A DNA stretch of 6,953 bases from Synergistaceae bacterium (GCA_009778055.1 WRKN01000136.1:1-6953), one strand, 5' to 3'; positions 1 through 6,108 are shown, numbered from the stretch's first letter. Translations and numbers: made by a program. Notes: generated from the letters alone by a model not told the origin.

Positions 1-783
1 GTAAAGGCGTCGAAGGGCGTTTACAACGTAATAAAAAATTTGTCCGAGGGGATGAGCGAAATCGAGGCGTCGCGGTTCCTGCTGCTGGACGGGGAACCCC
101 TCGGCGCGCACCCTAACGTGAACTTCGGAATGCCGAACGTCGGGTACGGTATAGCCAGCCCCACGCATCAAAAAAAGCTCGCGCTGGGCGAAAATATTTC
201 GATTGGCTGCGCTTACAGGCGCGCGCTCTGCCACAGGTCAATCATGTACGCCGAAAACGAGGGGCAGTTGCCGGAGGAATACAGGGGCTGCATGGAATAC
301 CTGTTCAAGCCGTATTTCATGTCCATCGTAAAATGGTACGAAGCCGTCGGGATAGGGGCTGTCTGCAAAGACGTATACGACGCGGCGATGGAGCCTTTGG
401 GGAGCTATGAGAAATACGGCGTAACGCTTAACCCCGGACATTTTATACACACCGACGAATGGAGCAACAGCCCGTTCTATAAAGATTCGGAAACGGTGCT
501 TCATTCGGGTATGCTCATACAGTGCGACTACACGGCGGCATACCCGGACCCCAAACTGTGCGCCCACGTAGAGGACGGGATAGCCATCGCCGACGCCGCG
601 CTGCGCGCCGAAATAGCAAAGCTCACGCCTGACACATACAAGAGGGTTGCCGCGAGGCGCAAATTTATGATAAACACGCTCGGCATTAAAATAAAGGATG
701 AAATAATGCCGCTTTCCGACATACAGGCCATGCTTTTCGTTTACGCCAAAGACCCTTCCGTGGTGCTCGCGGTGGAGGAATAG
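1..783 (+). CDS. M24-family (Xaa-Pro aminopeptidase/creatinase fold) protein, 5' end cut by window
   Basis: The reading frame is open from base 1 to the TAG at 781-783, so this is the C-terminal 260 residues of a longer protein. The TTG at 40 and the ATG at 52 are probably internal codons rather than starts. The pattern fits the pita-bread catalytic domain of M24 peptidases. A GHFIHTDEW segment (bases 436-462) matches the catalytic His region. It is followed by a GMLIQCDY strand (511-534) and a HVEDGIAIAD strand (565-594), which in this family is the last metal-ligand Glu motif. M24 enzymes are usually cytoplasmic aminopeptidases or prolidases, or creatinase-like hydrolases. Oddly, the strands that should carry the first two metal-binding Asp residues (bases 187-246, reading ENISIGCAYRRALCHRS) contain no Asp, and the penultimate Glu position is Asp (526-528). 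Activity and substrate are therefore uncertain. It lies directly upstream of, and probably is co-transcribed with, the tolC-like gene. The family call is fairly good; the function is not known. Confidence 0.7.
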   Translation, partial: VKASKGVYNVIKNLSEGMSEIEASRFLLLDGEPLGAHPNVNFGMPNVGYGIASPTHQKKLALGENISIGCAYRRALCHRSIMYAENEGQLPEEYRGCMEYLFKPYFMSIVKWYEAVGIGAVCKDVYDAAMEPLGSYEKYGVTLNPGHFIHTDEWSNSPFYKDSETVLHSGMLIQCDYTAAYPDPKLCAHVEDGIAIADAALRAEIAKLTPDTYKRVAARRKFMINTLGIKIKDEIMPLSDIQAMLFVYAKDPSVVLAVEE

Positions 784-794
784 GGGTGGGGAGA

Positions 795-2063
795 ATGAAA
801 AAGGCCGTTGGTTTTTTGGTGGCTTTGTACGGAGCGCTGGTTTTGACCGCGCCTGCGGAGGCCAAACCCGTGATAAGCCTTGACGACTGCCTTGATATAG
901 CCGAGGAGTACCATCCCGGTCTGGCCGGGGCGGACGGGCAGATAGCGGCCCAGCGAGGACGGCTCGGGCAGACCGCCGCGTCTGACCGGCCCGAAATTTC
1001 CGGCAGGGTTTCGGCGTCACGCTCCAATTCCGGCGGCTTTGAAAGGGAGAGTTACTCCGCCGGGGCGACGGCCAGCGTCAGGGTATTCGACGCCAACCGC
1101 GGCAAATACGCGATTGACGCGCAGCGCGTCACGCTTTCGGCTGCGGAAGAGGACAGGCTTACTACCCTGAGAGACGTGCGCGCCAACGTAAAATCCGCGT
1201 ACATGACCCTTCTGCTGGACATGGAAGTTGTAGGCCACAGGCTTGAATCGGTACGGGCTTTTGAAAGATACCTAGATCAGGCCGAGGCTTTTTATGAAGC
1301 GGGTATAAGGCCCTGGTACAACGTCACAAAGGCGGAAGTAGACCTGGGGAAGGCGCAGCTTGCCTTGATAGAGGCCGAGTCCAGCGTAGAAATGTCGAAG
1401 GTGTCCCTTTTCAACGCAATGGGAATCGACAGGCCGGGCGAGGAGTTTGACCTAGCCCCCATAGACCTCGAAGTTCGGGATTTGTCCGCCGACGAGGCCG
1501 ATATTCTAACCGGGGCCCTGGAAAACAGGAGCGACTACAGGGCTTCCGAGCTGAAAATTATGGCCGGTACGGCCACCTTGAAAAACGAGGCCCGCGCCTC
1601 CTCGCCCAGCGTGTCGGTTTCCGGGGGGTACAGCGGCGGAGGGGGAGACGTTTTCGACCTGGACTCCGAGTGGAACGTCGGCGTCGGAATAACCATCCCG
1701 ATAGTGGACGGGGGAGCGACAAGGGCAAGGGTGGCTGCCGCCGAGGGACAACTGGTTTCGCTGGAGGCCTCGCGGGAGAAGCTGAGGCAGGATATAGCGC
1801 TGGAGGTTCGTAAAATTCTCACCGACATCGCGAGGTCGCGCGAACGCATACGAATTTCGGAACTGAACGTAGCCAGCGCCGAGGAAAACCGCAGGGTAGC
1901 CGTGGGGCGGTACGAAACCGGCGCGGGCGACCCCTTCGAGGTCACGGACGCGCTGCTCTCGTTCACCGAGGCCCAGCTCGAAAACCGCCGAGCCAAATAC
2001 GACATGCAGCTCGCGCTCGTCGCCCTGGAAAGAGCGACAGGGAAAGATGTAGACCTGAAATAG
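795..2063 (+). CDS. TolC-family outer-membrane efflux/secretion channel protein
   Basis: A 422-residue protein of normal length for the family. The N-terminus is a classical signal peptide: MKK, a hydrophobic core (residues 5-18), and a probable cleavage after AEA at residue 23. I chose the ATG at 795 over the in-frame GTG at 786 because it puts the two lysines at the N-terminus and leaves a G-rich Shine-Dalgarno stretch (783-793) upstream. Two outer-membrane-efflux (OEP) repeats are visible, each made of long Ala/Glu/Arg-rich helices and Gly/Ser-rich beta strands. They contain the duplicated signatures FYEAGIRPWYNVTKAEVDL and RYETGAGDPFEVTDALL, which mark the equivalent helix junctions. Family members form trimeric barrels with a periplasmic tunnel and dock to an RND, ABC or MFS pump through a membrane fusion protein. 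Neither partner gene is in view, so the substrate is unknown. The gene starts 11 bases after the M24 stop, consistent with one transcript, and converges with the mocA-like gene. Confidence 0.88.
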   Translation: MKKAVGFLVALYGALVLTAPAEAKPVISLDDCLDIAEEYHPGLAGADGQIAAQRGRLGQTAASDRPEISGRVSASRSNSGGFERESYSAGATASVRVFDANRGKYAIDAQRVTLSAAEEDRLTTLRDVRANVKSAYMTLLLDMEVVGHRLESVRAFERYLDQAEAFYEAGIRPWYNVTKAEVDLGKAQLALIEAESSVEMSKVSLFNAMGIDRPGEEFDLAPIDLEVRDLSADEADILTGALENRSDYRASELKIMAGTATLKNEARASSPSVSVSGGYSGGGGDVFDLDSEWNVGVGITIPIVDGGATRARVAAAEGQLVSLEASREKLRQDIALEVRKILTDIARSRERIRISELNVASAEENRRVAVGRYETGAGDPFEVTDALLSFTEAQLENRRAKYDMQLALVALERATGKDVDLK

Positions 2064-2069
2064 CCTGCG

Positions 2070-2663
2070 CTATTGACCGGTCAGCCGCCGGTAATCCTCC
2101 GGGGTATCCACATCCGTAAAAAAGCTGTCGTGCCCGCAATCGTCAAACTCGGCCCATTCCACGTCTTCTTCGCGTTCACGGCGGAACAGGGCGGAGCGGC
2201 AGCCGGCGTCGGAGCGCAGGAAGCGCTCGCGCCACAGGTACGAGTAAAACGCGGGGTGTCCGGGCGCGCCGTTCTTTCGTGGGACGAGGGCGCTTTTTTG
2301 TGTGCCCGCGAGTAAAAGAAACTCGAAACGGCGGCGCAGATTCATGATCTGCGCCGCCGTAACCATTGGCTTGTCGGCCAGAAACACCGCGAAAGAGGAG
2401 CCGGCGGGCAGGATAGACAGACCGCGGCGAAAAGAGCTGTCCTGCCCGCGGTCAGGGTCGGGGTTTACTATGTAGTCCGCGCCTTCGGCGGGCGTAAGGC
2501 GATCCAGAGTCTCGCGCGACACGACCGTGCACGTTCCGTCAAACCCGCACGATAAAACGGTTTTTATCACAAAATCCAGCATGGGCATTCCGTTGAACGG
2601 CATGAGAAGTTTCTGCTCCCCCATACGCGCCGAGCGCCCCGCCGCCAAAATTATTGCCTGCAT
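2070..2663 (-). CDS. MocA/YgfJ-like molybdenum-cofactor nucleotidyltransferase
   Basis: A 197-residue NTP-transferase (GT-A-like Rossmann) protein. Visible motifs are the N-terminal nucleotide-binding loop LAAGRSARMGEQKLL (residues 6-20), a metal-binding LADKPMV (95-101) where MocA/MobA relatives have an Asp-x-Pro, a GAPGHP loop (132-137), and the C-terminal TDVDTPEDY (183-191). This set is closer to MocA (CTP:molybdopterin cytidylyltransferase) and the YgfJ proteins of selenium/molybdenum hydroxylase clusters than to the GTP-using MobA. Its likely role is attaching a nucleotide to molybdopterin for the hydroxylase whose FeS/FAD subunit is encoded just upstream. I place the start at the ATG at 2663, where homologues begin (MQAIILAAG). 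A TTG at 2708 would add 15 residues but has no clear ribosome site. The ATG follows the upstream TGA by 16 bases with only a weak, too-close GAGG, which suggests translational coupling. The gene contains an unusual perfect hairpin (2328-2360). The family is confident; the exact nucleotide used is not. Confidence 0.82.
   Translation of the reverse strand: MQAIILAAGRSARMGEQKLLMPFNGMPMLDFVIKTVLSCGFDGTCTVVSRETLDRLTPAEGADYIVNPDPDRGQDSSFRRGLSILPAGSSFAVFLADKPMVTAAQIMNLRRRFEFLLLAGTQKSALVPRKNGAPGHPAFYSYLWRERFLRSDAGCRSALFRREREEDVEWAEFDDCGHDSFFTDVDTPEDYRRLTGQ
2328..2360. repeat. Perfect 14-bp inverted repeat (hairpin) inside the mocA-like coding region
   Basis: The arms are ACGGCGGCGCAGAT (2328-2341) and its exact reverse complement (2347-2360), separated by a 5-base loop TCATG (2342-2346). 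It lies within codons for residues about 101-112 of the mocA-like protein. On the transcribed (minus) sense it is followed by a T-rich stretch and a second small hairpin (CGAGT and ACTCG arms, roughly 2308-2325). Confidence 0.9.
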
Positions 2664-2679
2664 TGCCTCATTGACTACG

Positions 2680-4053
2680 TCACGCCGGGTTCGTCCGTAT
2701 TTCTTCAAGGAACCGGCGCAGCAGGTTGCCGGTGATGTTTTTCCTGTAGGCGGCCTGTTTGCGCGGGCTGATTTCTTCCGAAGCCAGCAAACACGCTTTA
2801 TCGATAAAAGCCGCGTCGAACGTGTTTCCTGTCAGCGCGGCCTCGGTTTTTTTCAGCCGTATGGGAACCGGCGACATGCTGCCGGCGGCCAGGCAAAGTT
2901 TGGCCGCTTTGCCTTCCTCAAGCTCCAGATAAGCGGCCAGCGAGACCCGAGAGAGCGACAGAGCCTTGCGGGAGCCGCGTTTGAAGAACGCCTGCCTCGA
3001 TCCGGGGGCCGGCTTCGGGACAAGAATTTCCCTGACTATCTGTCCCGGCTTCAGGGCGGTACGGCGGTATCCGGTCACGAAGTCCTCGACCGGGATGAGT
3101 TCTTCCCCCCCGGCGTCGGCAAGCAGCACGTACGCGGATAACGCCAGCAGTACCACCGGCAGGTCTCCGGCCCCGCTTGCCGTGCAGATGTTTCCGCCTA
3201 TCGTGGCGCGGTTTTGTATGGCCGGTCCCCCGCAGCGCGAAGCGCAGTGGGAAAGAGCCGGAAGGGCCTCGTTAACAAGGGGGTCGTTCTCCAGCTCGTC
3301 GTTGGTTACGCAGCCGCCTATGCGGATATATTCGCCGTCTTCGTATATCCCGCGCAGTTCGGGCAGGCCGAAGACATTGACGGCGCGTTCCGGTTCCCCC
3401 CCCCGCCCGCCGCGCAAGTCGGGAATGATATCGGTAGCCCCCGCCAGTATCAGCGCTTCGGGGTTCTGTTTCAGTATCTCCAAAGCCTCTTTCAGCGTTG
3501 AAGGAGAAAAATACCTGCCTTCCTCGTCGGGGCTGAAAACCGGTTTTTTGTTTTCGCAAAGGTTTTTGCGGGCGAAAATTTCCTGATTTTTTCCGTAACC
3601 GGCCCTGGAGGCGCGGGCGACGGCGTTGTAAATCTTCCCGTAGCCCGTGCAGCGGCATATATTTCCCGACAGCTCCCGGCGTATTGTGTCCGTATCCGGC
3701 TCCGGGTTTTTTTGCAGGAGATCGTGAGCCGCGACTATCATGCCCGGCGTGCAGAAGCCGCATTGTATCGCGCCTTCCTCGTTGAATATTACCTGAAGCT
3801 CGCCGGGGTTTTCCGGAGTCCCCAAGCCCTCGATGGTGGTTATATCGCTTCCCGCGGCCTGTATGGCGGGCACGAGGCATGAGTTCACGAGTTTGCCGTC
3901 CATGACGACTGAGCACGCGCCGCACTCGCCCTCGCCGCACCCCTCTTTGGTTCCGGTCAGCCGCAGGTTTTTCCGCAATATATCAATGAGCCTCGTCATA
4001 GGCTCCACGTCCGCGGAGCGCAAGACGCCGTTTACAGTGAGTTCGACGCGCAT
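2680..4053 (-). CDS. Fused [2Fe-2S] and FAD subunit of a xanthine dehydrogenase-family molybdenum hydroxylase
   Basis: A 457-residue protein with two electron-transfer modules in order. Residues 1-150 are the iron-sulfur part. They carry the plant-ferredoxin-type cluster C39-x4-C44-x2-C47 with C59, and the second, four-helix cluster C98-x2-C101 with C133-x-C135 (ending GNICRCTGYGKI), so all eight cysteines are present. Residues 180-457 are the FAD domain of the CoxM/molybdopterin dehydrogenase type, with LILAGATDIIPDL (201-213) and NRATIGGNICTASGAGDLP (281-299) for FAD binding. A linker of about 30 residues joins them and is encoded by A-rich sequence. The same FeS+FAD architecture and length occur in the XdhA small subunit of Rhodobacter and Pseudomonas; E. 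coli uses the name XdhA for the molybdenum subunit, so I give no symbol. The protein would carry electrons from a Mo active site to NAD or another acceptor. No Mo-binding subunit is encoded nearby. It starts 4 bases after the carbamoyltransferase stop, with a GGGGGAAG ribosome site at 4061-4068. Confidence 0.92.
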   Translation of the reverse strand: MRVELTVNGVLRSADVEPMTRLIDILRKNLRLTGTKEGCGEGECGACSVVMDGKLVNSCLVPAIQAAGSDITTIEGLGTPENPGELQVIFNEEGAIQCGFCTPGMIVAAHDLLQKNPEPDTDTIRRELSGNICRCTGYGKIYNAVARASRAGYGKNQEIFARKNLCENKKPVFSPDEEGRYFSPSTLKEALEILKQNPEALILAGATDIIPDLRGGRGGEPERAVNVFGLPELRGIYEDGEYIRIGGCVTNDELENDPLVNEALPALSHCASRCGGPAIQNRATIGGNICTASGAGDLPVVLLALSAYVLLADAGGEELIPVEDFVTGYRRTALKPGQIVREILVPKPAPGSRQAFFKRGSRKALSLSRVSLAAYLELEEGKAAKLCLAAGSMSPVPIRLKKTEAALTGNTFDAAFIDKACLLASEEISPRKQAAYRKNITGNLLRRFLEEIRTNPA

Positions 4054-4057
4054 AACG

Positions 4058-5068
4058 CTACTTCCCCCGTCCTCCCATAGTCAGGAGCATGACGGCTTTC
4101 GCGGTGTGCAGGCGGTTCTCCGCCTCGTCGTAGACTATGGAGCGGGGGCCGTCGATGACGGAGTCTTCGACCTCGTTCCCGCGGTCGGCGGGAAGGGCGT
4201 GCATGTAGACGGCGTTCCTGTCCCCCGTGGCGATCTTCTCCTCGGTGCACTTCCATGACCTTTGAGCCGTCAGTTTTTCGTCCACCACCTTGACAGCTCC
4301 CGCGGCGGCAAGGCCGGTCTGGTCTGTGACCCAGTTGCCCCAGTTTTTGGGGATGACGATATGGGCGTCTTTGTACGCGTAAGCCTCGTCGTTGGTGACG
4401 GTGACGCTTCCTCCGTATTTTTCGGCGTTTGCCTCTGCCTCGGCTATGACCCAATCGGGGAGTTCCCATCCCTTGGGATGGGCAAGGACCACGTCCATGC
4501 CGAAGCGCGGGAAAAACAGAACCTGCGACAGCGGGACGGAGACAGGCTTTTTATGGCTCTCCGCGTATGCCCAGATGATGGATACCTTGAGTCTTTTGAG
4601 GGAGCCGAATTTTTCCCTTATGGTCATCAGATCCGCTATCGCCTGCATGGGGTGGTACAAATCGCACTGGAGGTTCATGACCGGCACGGGCGACCAATTC
4701 GCCATTTCTCTCAGGTAGTTGTTGCCGTAGCCCCAGTTGCAGTAGCGGCAGGCTATGGCATGTCCCATGCGCCCCAGGATGACGGCGGTGTCCTTCGCCG
4801 TTTCCCCGTGGCTGACCTGCATGGTGCTCGTGTCCAGGAAGTGGGCGTGTCCGCCCAACTGCGTTATCCCGGCTTCCATCGAGTTGCGTGTGCGCGTGGA
4901 CTGCTCGAAGAACATGAGAAAGACCGTCTGGTTCTTCAGGCTGTCGTTGATTTTCCCCGCGGCGAAATCCCGTTTCAGCTCCGCGGAAACCGCCATAAGG
5001 GTTTCAACCTCGTCCTGCGTCCATTCCCTGAGGGTTATAAAGTGCTTGCCTCTGAACAACGTCTGCAT
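4058..5068 (-). CDS. ygeW: YgeW-like knotted carbamoyltransferase (aspartate/ornithine carbamoyltransferase superfamily)
   Basis: A 336-residue transcarbamoylase. Carbamoyl-phosphate binding motifs are STRTR (residues 57-61) and HPMQ (139-142, usually HPTQ or HPCQ). NLQCDLYHP and the WAY...KPVSVP segment (166-179) resemble E. coli YgeW, whose proline-rich loop belongs to the knotted branch of the family. The C-terminal substrate motif reads MHALPADRG (289-297), where YgeW and ornithine carbamoyltransferases have HCLP, so the Cys is replaced by Ala. It is shorter than E. coli YgeW (about 396 residues, from memory). YgeW homologues sit in anaerobic purine/urate catabolism clusters, where they are thought to act on a ureido compound and may yield carbamoyl phosphate for ATP synthesis. 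Being first in an operon with molybdenum-hydroxylase genes fits that role and argues against arginine biosynthesis. The start is the ATG at 5068, 8 bases from a strong GGAGG; the upstream in-frame ATG at 5089 would encode through that site. The superfamily is certain; the YgeW assignment is likely; the substrate is unknown. Confidence 0.8.
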   Translation of the reverse strand: MQTLFRGKHFITLREWTQDEVETLMAVSAELKRDFAAGKINDSLKNQTVFLMFFEQSTRTRNSMEAGITQLGGHAHFLDTSTMQVSHGETAKDTAVILGRMGHAIACRYCNWGYGNNYLREMANWSPVPVMNLQCDLYHPMQAIADLMTIREKFGSLKRLKVSIIWAYAESHKKPVSVPLSQVLFFPRFGMDVVLAHPKGWELPDWVIAEAEANAEKYGGSVTVTNDEAYAYKDAHIVIPKNWGNWVTDQTGLAAAGAVKVVDEKLTAQRSWKCTEEKIATGDRNAVYMHALPADRGNEVEDSVIDGPRSIVYDEAENRLHTAKAVMLLTMGGRGK

Positions 5069-5076
5069 TGCCGTTT

Positions 5077-5084
5077 CCTCCCCC
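5077..5084 (-). promoter_or_regulatory. Ribosome binding site of the ygeW-like gene
   Basis: On the minus strand the sequence reads GGGGGAGG and ends 8 bases before the ATG at 5066-5068. This is a near-ideal Shine-Dalgarno site. It decides the start in favour of MQTLF over the in-frame ATG at 5089, which lies upstream of the site. Confidence 0.8.
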
Positions 5085-5090
5085 GTCATA

Positions 5091-5110
5091 TAAAAAAATA
5101 AAAAAATAAA
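5091..5110 (-). repeat. A/T tandem repeat in the leader of the minus-strand operon
   Basis: On the plus strand TAAAAAAA occurs at 5091-5098 and again at 5099-5106, followed by a partial copy TAAA (5107-5110), which is 2.5 copies of an 8-base unit. In the operon mRNA this becomes two runs of seven U just upstream of the ribosome site. It contrasts sharply with the GC-rich surroundings. It could be a ribosomal protein S1 or Hfq binding stretch, a site of RNA polymerase slippage, or a simple slippage-generated repeat. Confidence 0.75.
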
Positions 5111-5125
5111 CCAAACCTTCGCTCG

Positions 5126-5153
5126 ATTATAACAGCGGGCAGTGGACAGTCAC
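5126..5153 (-). promoter_or_regulatory. Predicted sigma70-type promoter of the ygeW-like/FeS-FAD/mocA-like operon
   Basis: On the minus strand there is a consensus -10 hexamer TATAAT (plus coordinates 5126-5131) and a -35 candidate GTGACT (5148-5153, four of six consensus bases) with a 16-base spacer. Transcription would start near 5118-5120, giving a leader of about 50 bases that includes the U-rich repeat and the ribosome site. This is a prediction from pattern only. Confidence 0.6.
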
Positions 5154-5171
5154 ATCCGGCTGCGTTAAAAT
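5143..5171 (+). promoter_or_regulatory. Predicted sigma70-type promoter of the CZB receptor gene
   Basis: On the plus strand TGGACA (5143-5148, five of six consensus bases) and TAAAAT (5166-5171, five of six) are separated by 17 bases. Transcription would start near 5178, about 35 bases before the ATG. Its -35 shares base 5148 with the -35 of the divergent promoter. This is a prediction from pattern only. Confidence 0.6.
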
Positions 5172-5212
5172 GCTGCCTTGAAAACGTTCTTCTTAATTTG
5201 GAGGTATGAGAG

Positions 5213-6073
5213 ATGGAGAATACGGACTACACATTTGAAAACAAAAAGCAGGAGCTGCTTACAAAAGGCGACTCGGATTTGAAAAGCGCGATTATGAACC
5301 TGATGCAGGTGCAGTCGTCCATGATCGTACACTCGACCCAGGACTGCATATCCGAAGTGCTGGAAAATTTCAGGGCTTTCCAGAAAGAAATAACCAACAT
5401 TGATAAAGCTTCATCGGATATAAAGGAGATATCGTATAAAACAAGGATGCTCTCGCTTAACGCGGCAATTGAGGCGGCGCGGGCAGGCGCGGCCGGGAAG
5501 GGGTTCGGGGTTGTCGCCGAGGAAGTCGGCAGCCTGTCGGGCCAGACGACAAAATGCACCGACGAGGTTAACAAAATCAATAAAAACATGCTCAAAAACG
5601 CGGACACGAACAAAGGGACACTGGACAAGCTGGAAAGATACCTGCTGAGGTTTGAGGGTTCCAACGATAAAGTTATGACCGATATAATAGGCATTTCAAA
5701 AATTGAAGAAAACGGGTTCATTATTACCACGCTCGCCAAACGGCTTGAAAACCACGCCGATTTTATGCGTAACCTGCTCAAAGAACGCGGCGCGGTAAAG
5801 ACGCTGGCCAACCATCACACCTGCGCGTTCGGCAAATGGTACGATCAGAACAGGGAAAAATACCGGCATATACCCGAATACGAAGCCATATACGAAACGC
5901 ATAAAGCGTTTCACGACGTGGCCGTGGAATACAACAAAACAGGAGATATGAACTCGCTGGTTAAATTCCTGGAGCTTTCGCACGAGATACTCCACGAATT
6001 CGTGTCGCTGACGGAGGCGTTCAGAAACATGGCGCTCAACGACGACAGCTATTTCAGACGTGTAGGGTTATAA
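5213..6073 (+). CDS. Soluble chemoreceptor-like protein: MCP signalling hairpin plus CZB zinc-binding domain
   Basis: A 286-residue protein with no membrane segment or signal peptide, so it is cytoplasmic. Residues about 20-170 form a helical hairpin. Its tip, LNAAIEAARAGAAGKGFG (82-99), followed by VVAEEVGSLS, is the conserved contact site of methyl-accepting chemotaxis proteins for CheA and CheW. Compared with E. coli Tsr, the Asn, Glu and Arg contacts are kept (N83, E87, R90) but the Glu two residues after that Arg is Ala (A93). Residues 178-270 are a CZB domain with the expected zinc ligands H181 (ENHADF), C204 (TCAFGKWY), H230 and H234 (ETHKAFH). CZB domains in TlpD and DgcZ sense zinc or oxidants such as hypochlorous acid. 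The arms of the hairpin are short, roughly 70-75 residues each. The ATG at 5213 has GGAGGT 7 bases upstream (5200-5205). It is transcribed divergently from the purine-type operon, and no che genes are in view. Confidence 0.88.
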   Translation: MENTDYTFENKKQELLTKGDSDLKSAIMNLMQVQSSMIVHSTQDCISEVLENFRAFQKEITNIDKASSDIKEISYKTRMLSLNAAIEAARAGAAGKGFGVVAEEVGSLSGQTTKCTDEVNKINKNMLKNADTNKGTLDKLERYLLRFEGSNDKVMTDIIGISKIEENGFIITTLAKRLENHADFMRNLLKERGAVKTLANHHTCAFGKWYDQNREKYRHIPEYEAIYETHKAFHDVAVEYNKTGDMNSLVKFLELSHEILHEFVSLTEAFRNMALNDDSYFRRVGL

Positions 6074-6108
6074 TTAAGCGCATAAACACAAGACGGGAAG
6101 TGAGTCGG

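Noticed and set aside
238..1020. Long minus-strand open frame of 260 codons opposite the M24 and tolC-like genes
   Set aside because: Its product is Arg/Pro-rich without recognisable domains, and the opposite strand carries two well-supported genes. It is a shadow of GC-rich coding sequence.
2551..2568. Small hairpin GATAAAA-cggt-TTTTATC inside the mocA-like gene
   Set aside because: A 7-bp A/T stem in coding sequence is weak and can arise by chance. There is no stable GC stem, so it is not a terminator.
2527..3586. Plus-strand open frames of about 200 codons over the FeS/FAD gene
   Set aside because: They overlap a gene with all eight FeS cysteines and FAD motifs on the minus strand, and their products lack any family motif.
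4262..5101. Plus-strand 279-codon frame over the carbamoyltransferase
   Set aside because: It is antisense to a clear transcarbamoylase with STRTR and HPMQ motifs, and its product is not recognisable.
5213..6073. Reading the receptor gene as a diguanylate cyclase of the DgcZ type because of the CZB domain
   Set aside because: No GGDEF signature is present; the conserved segment is the chemoreceptor hairpin tip.
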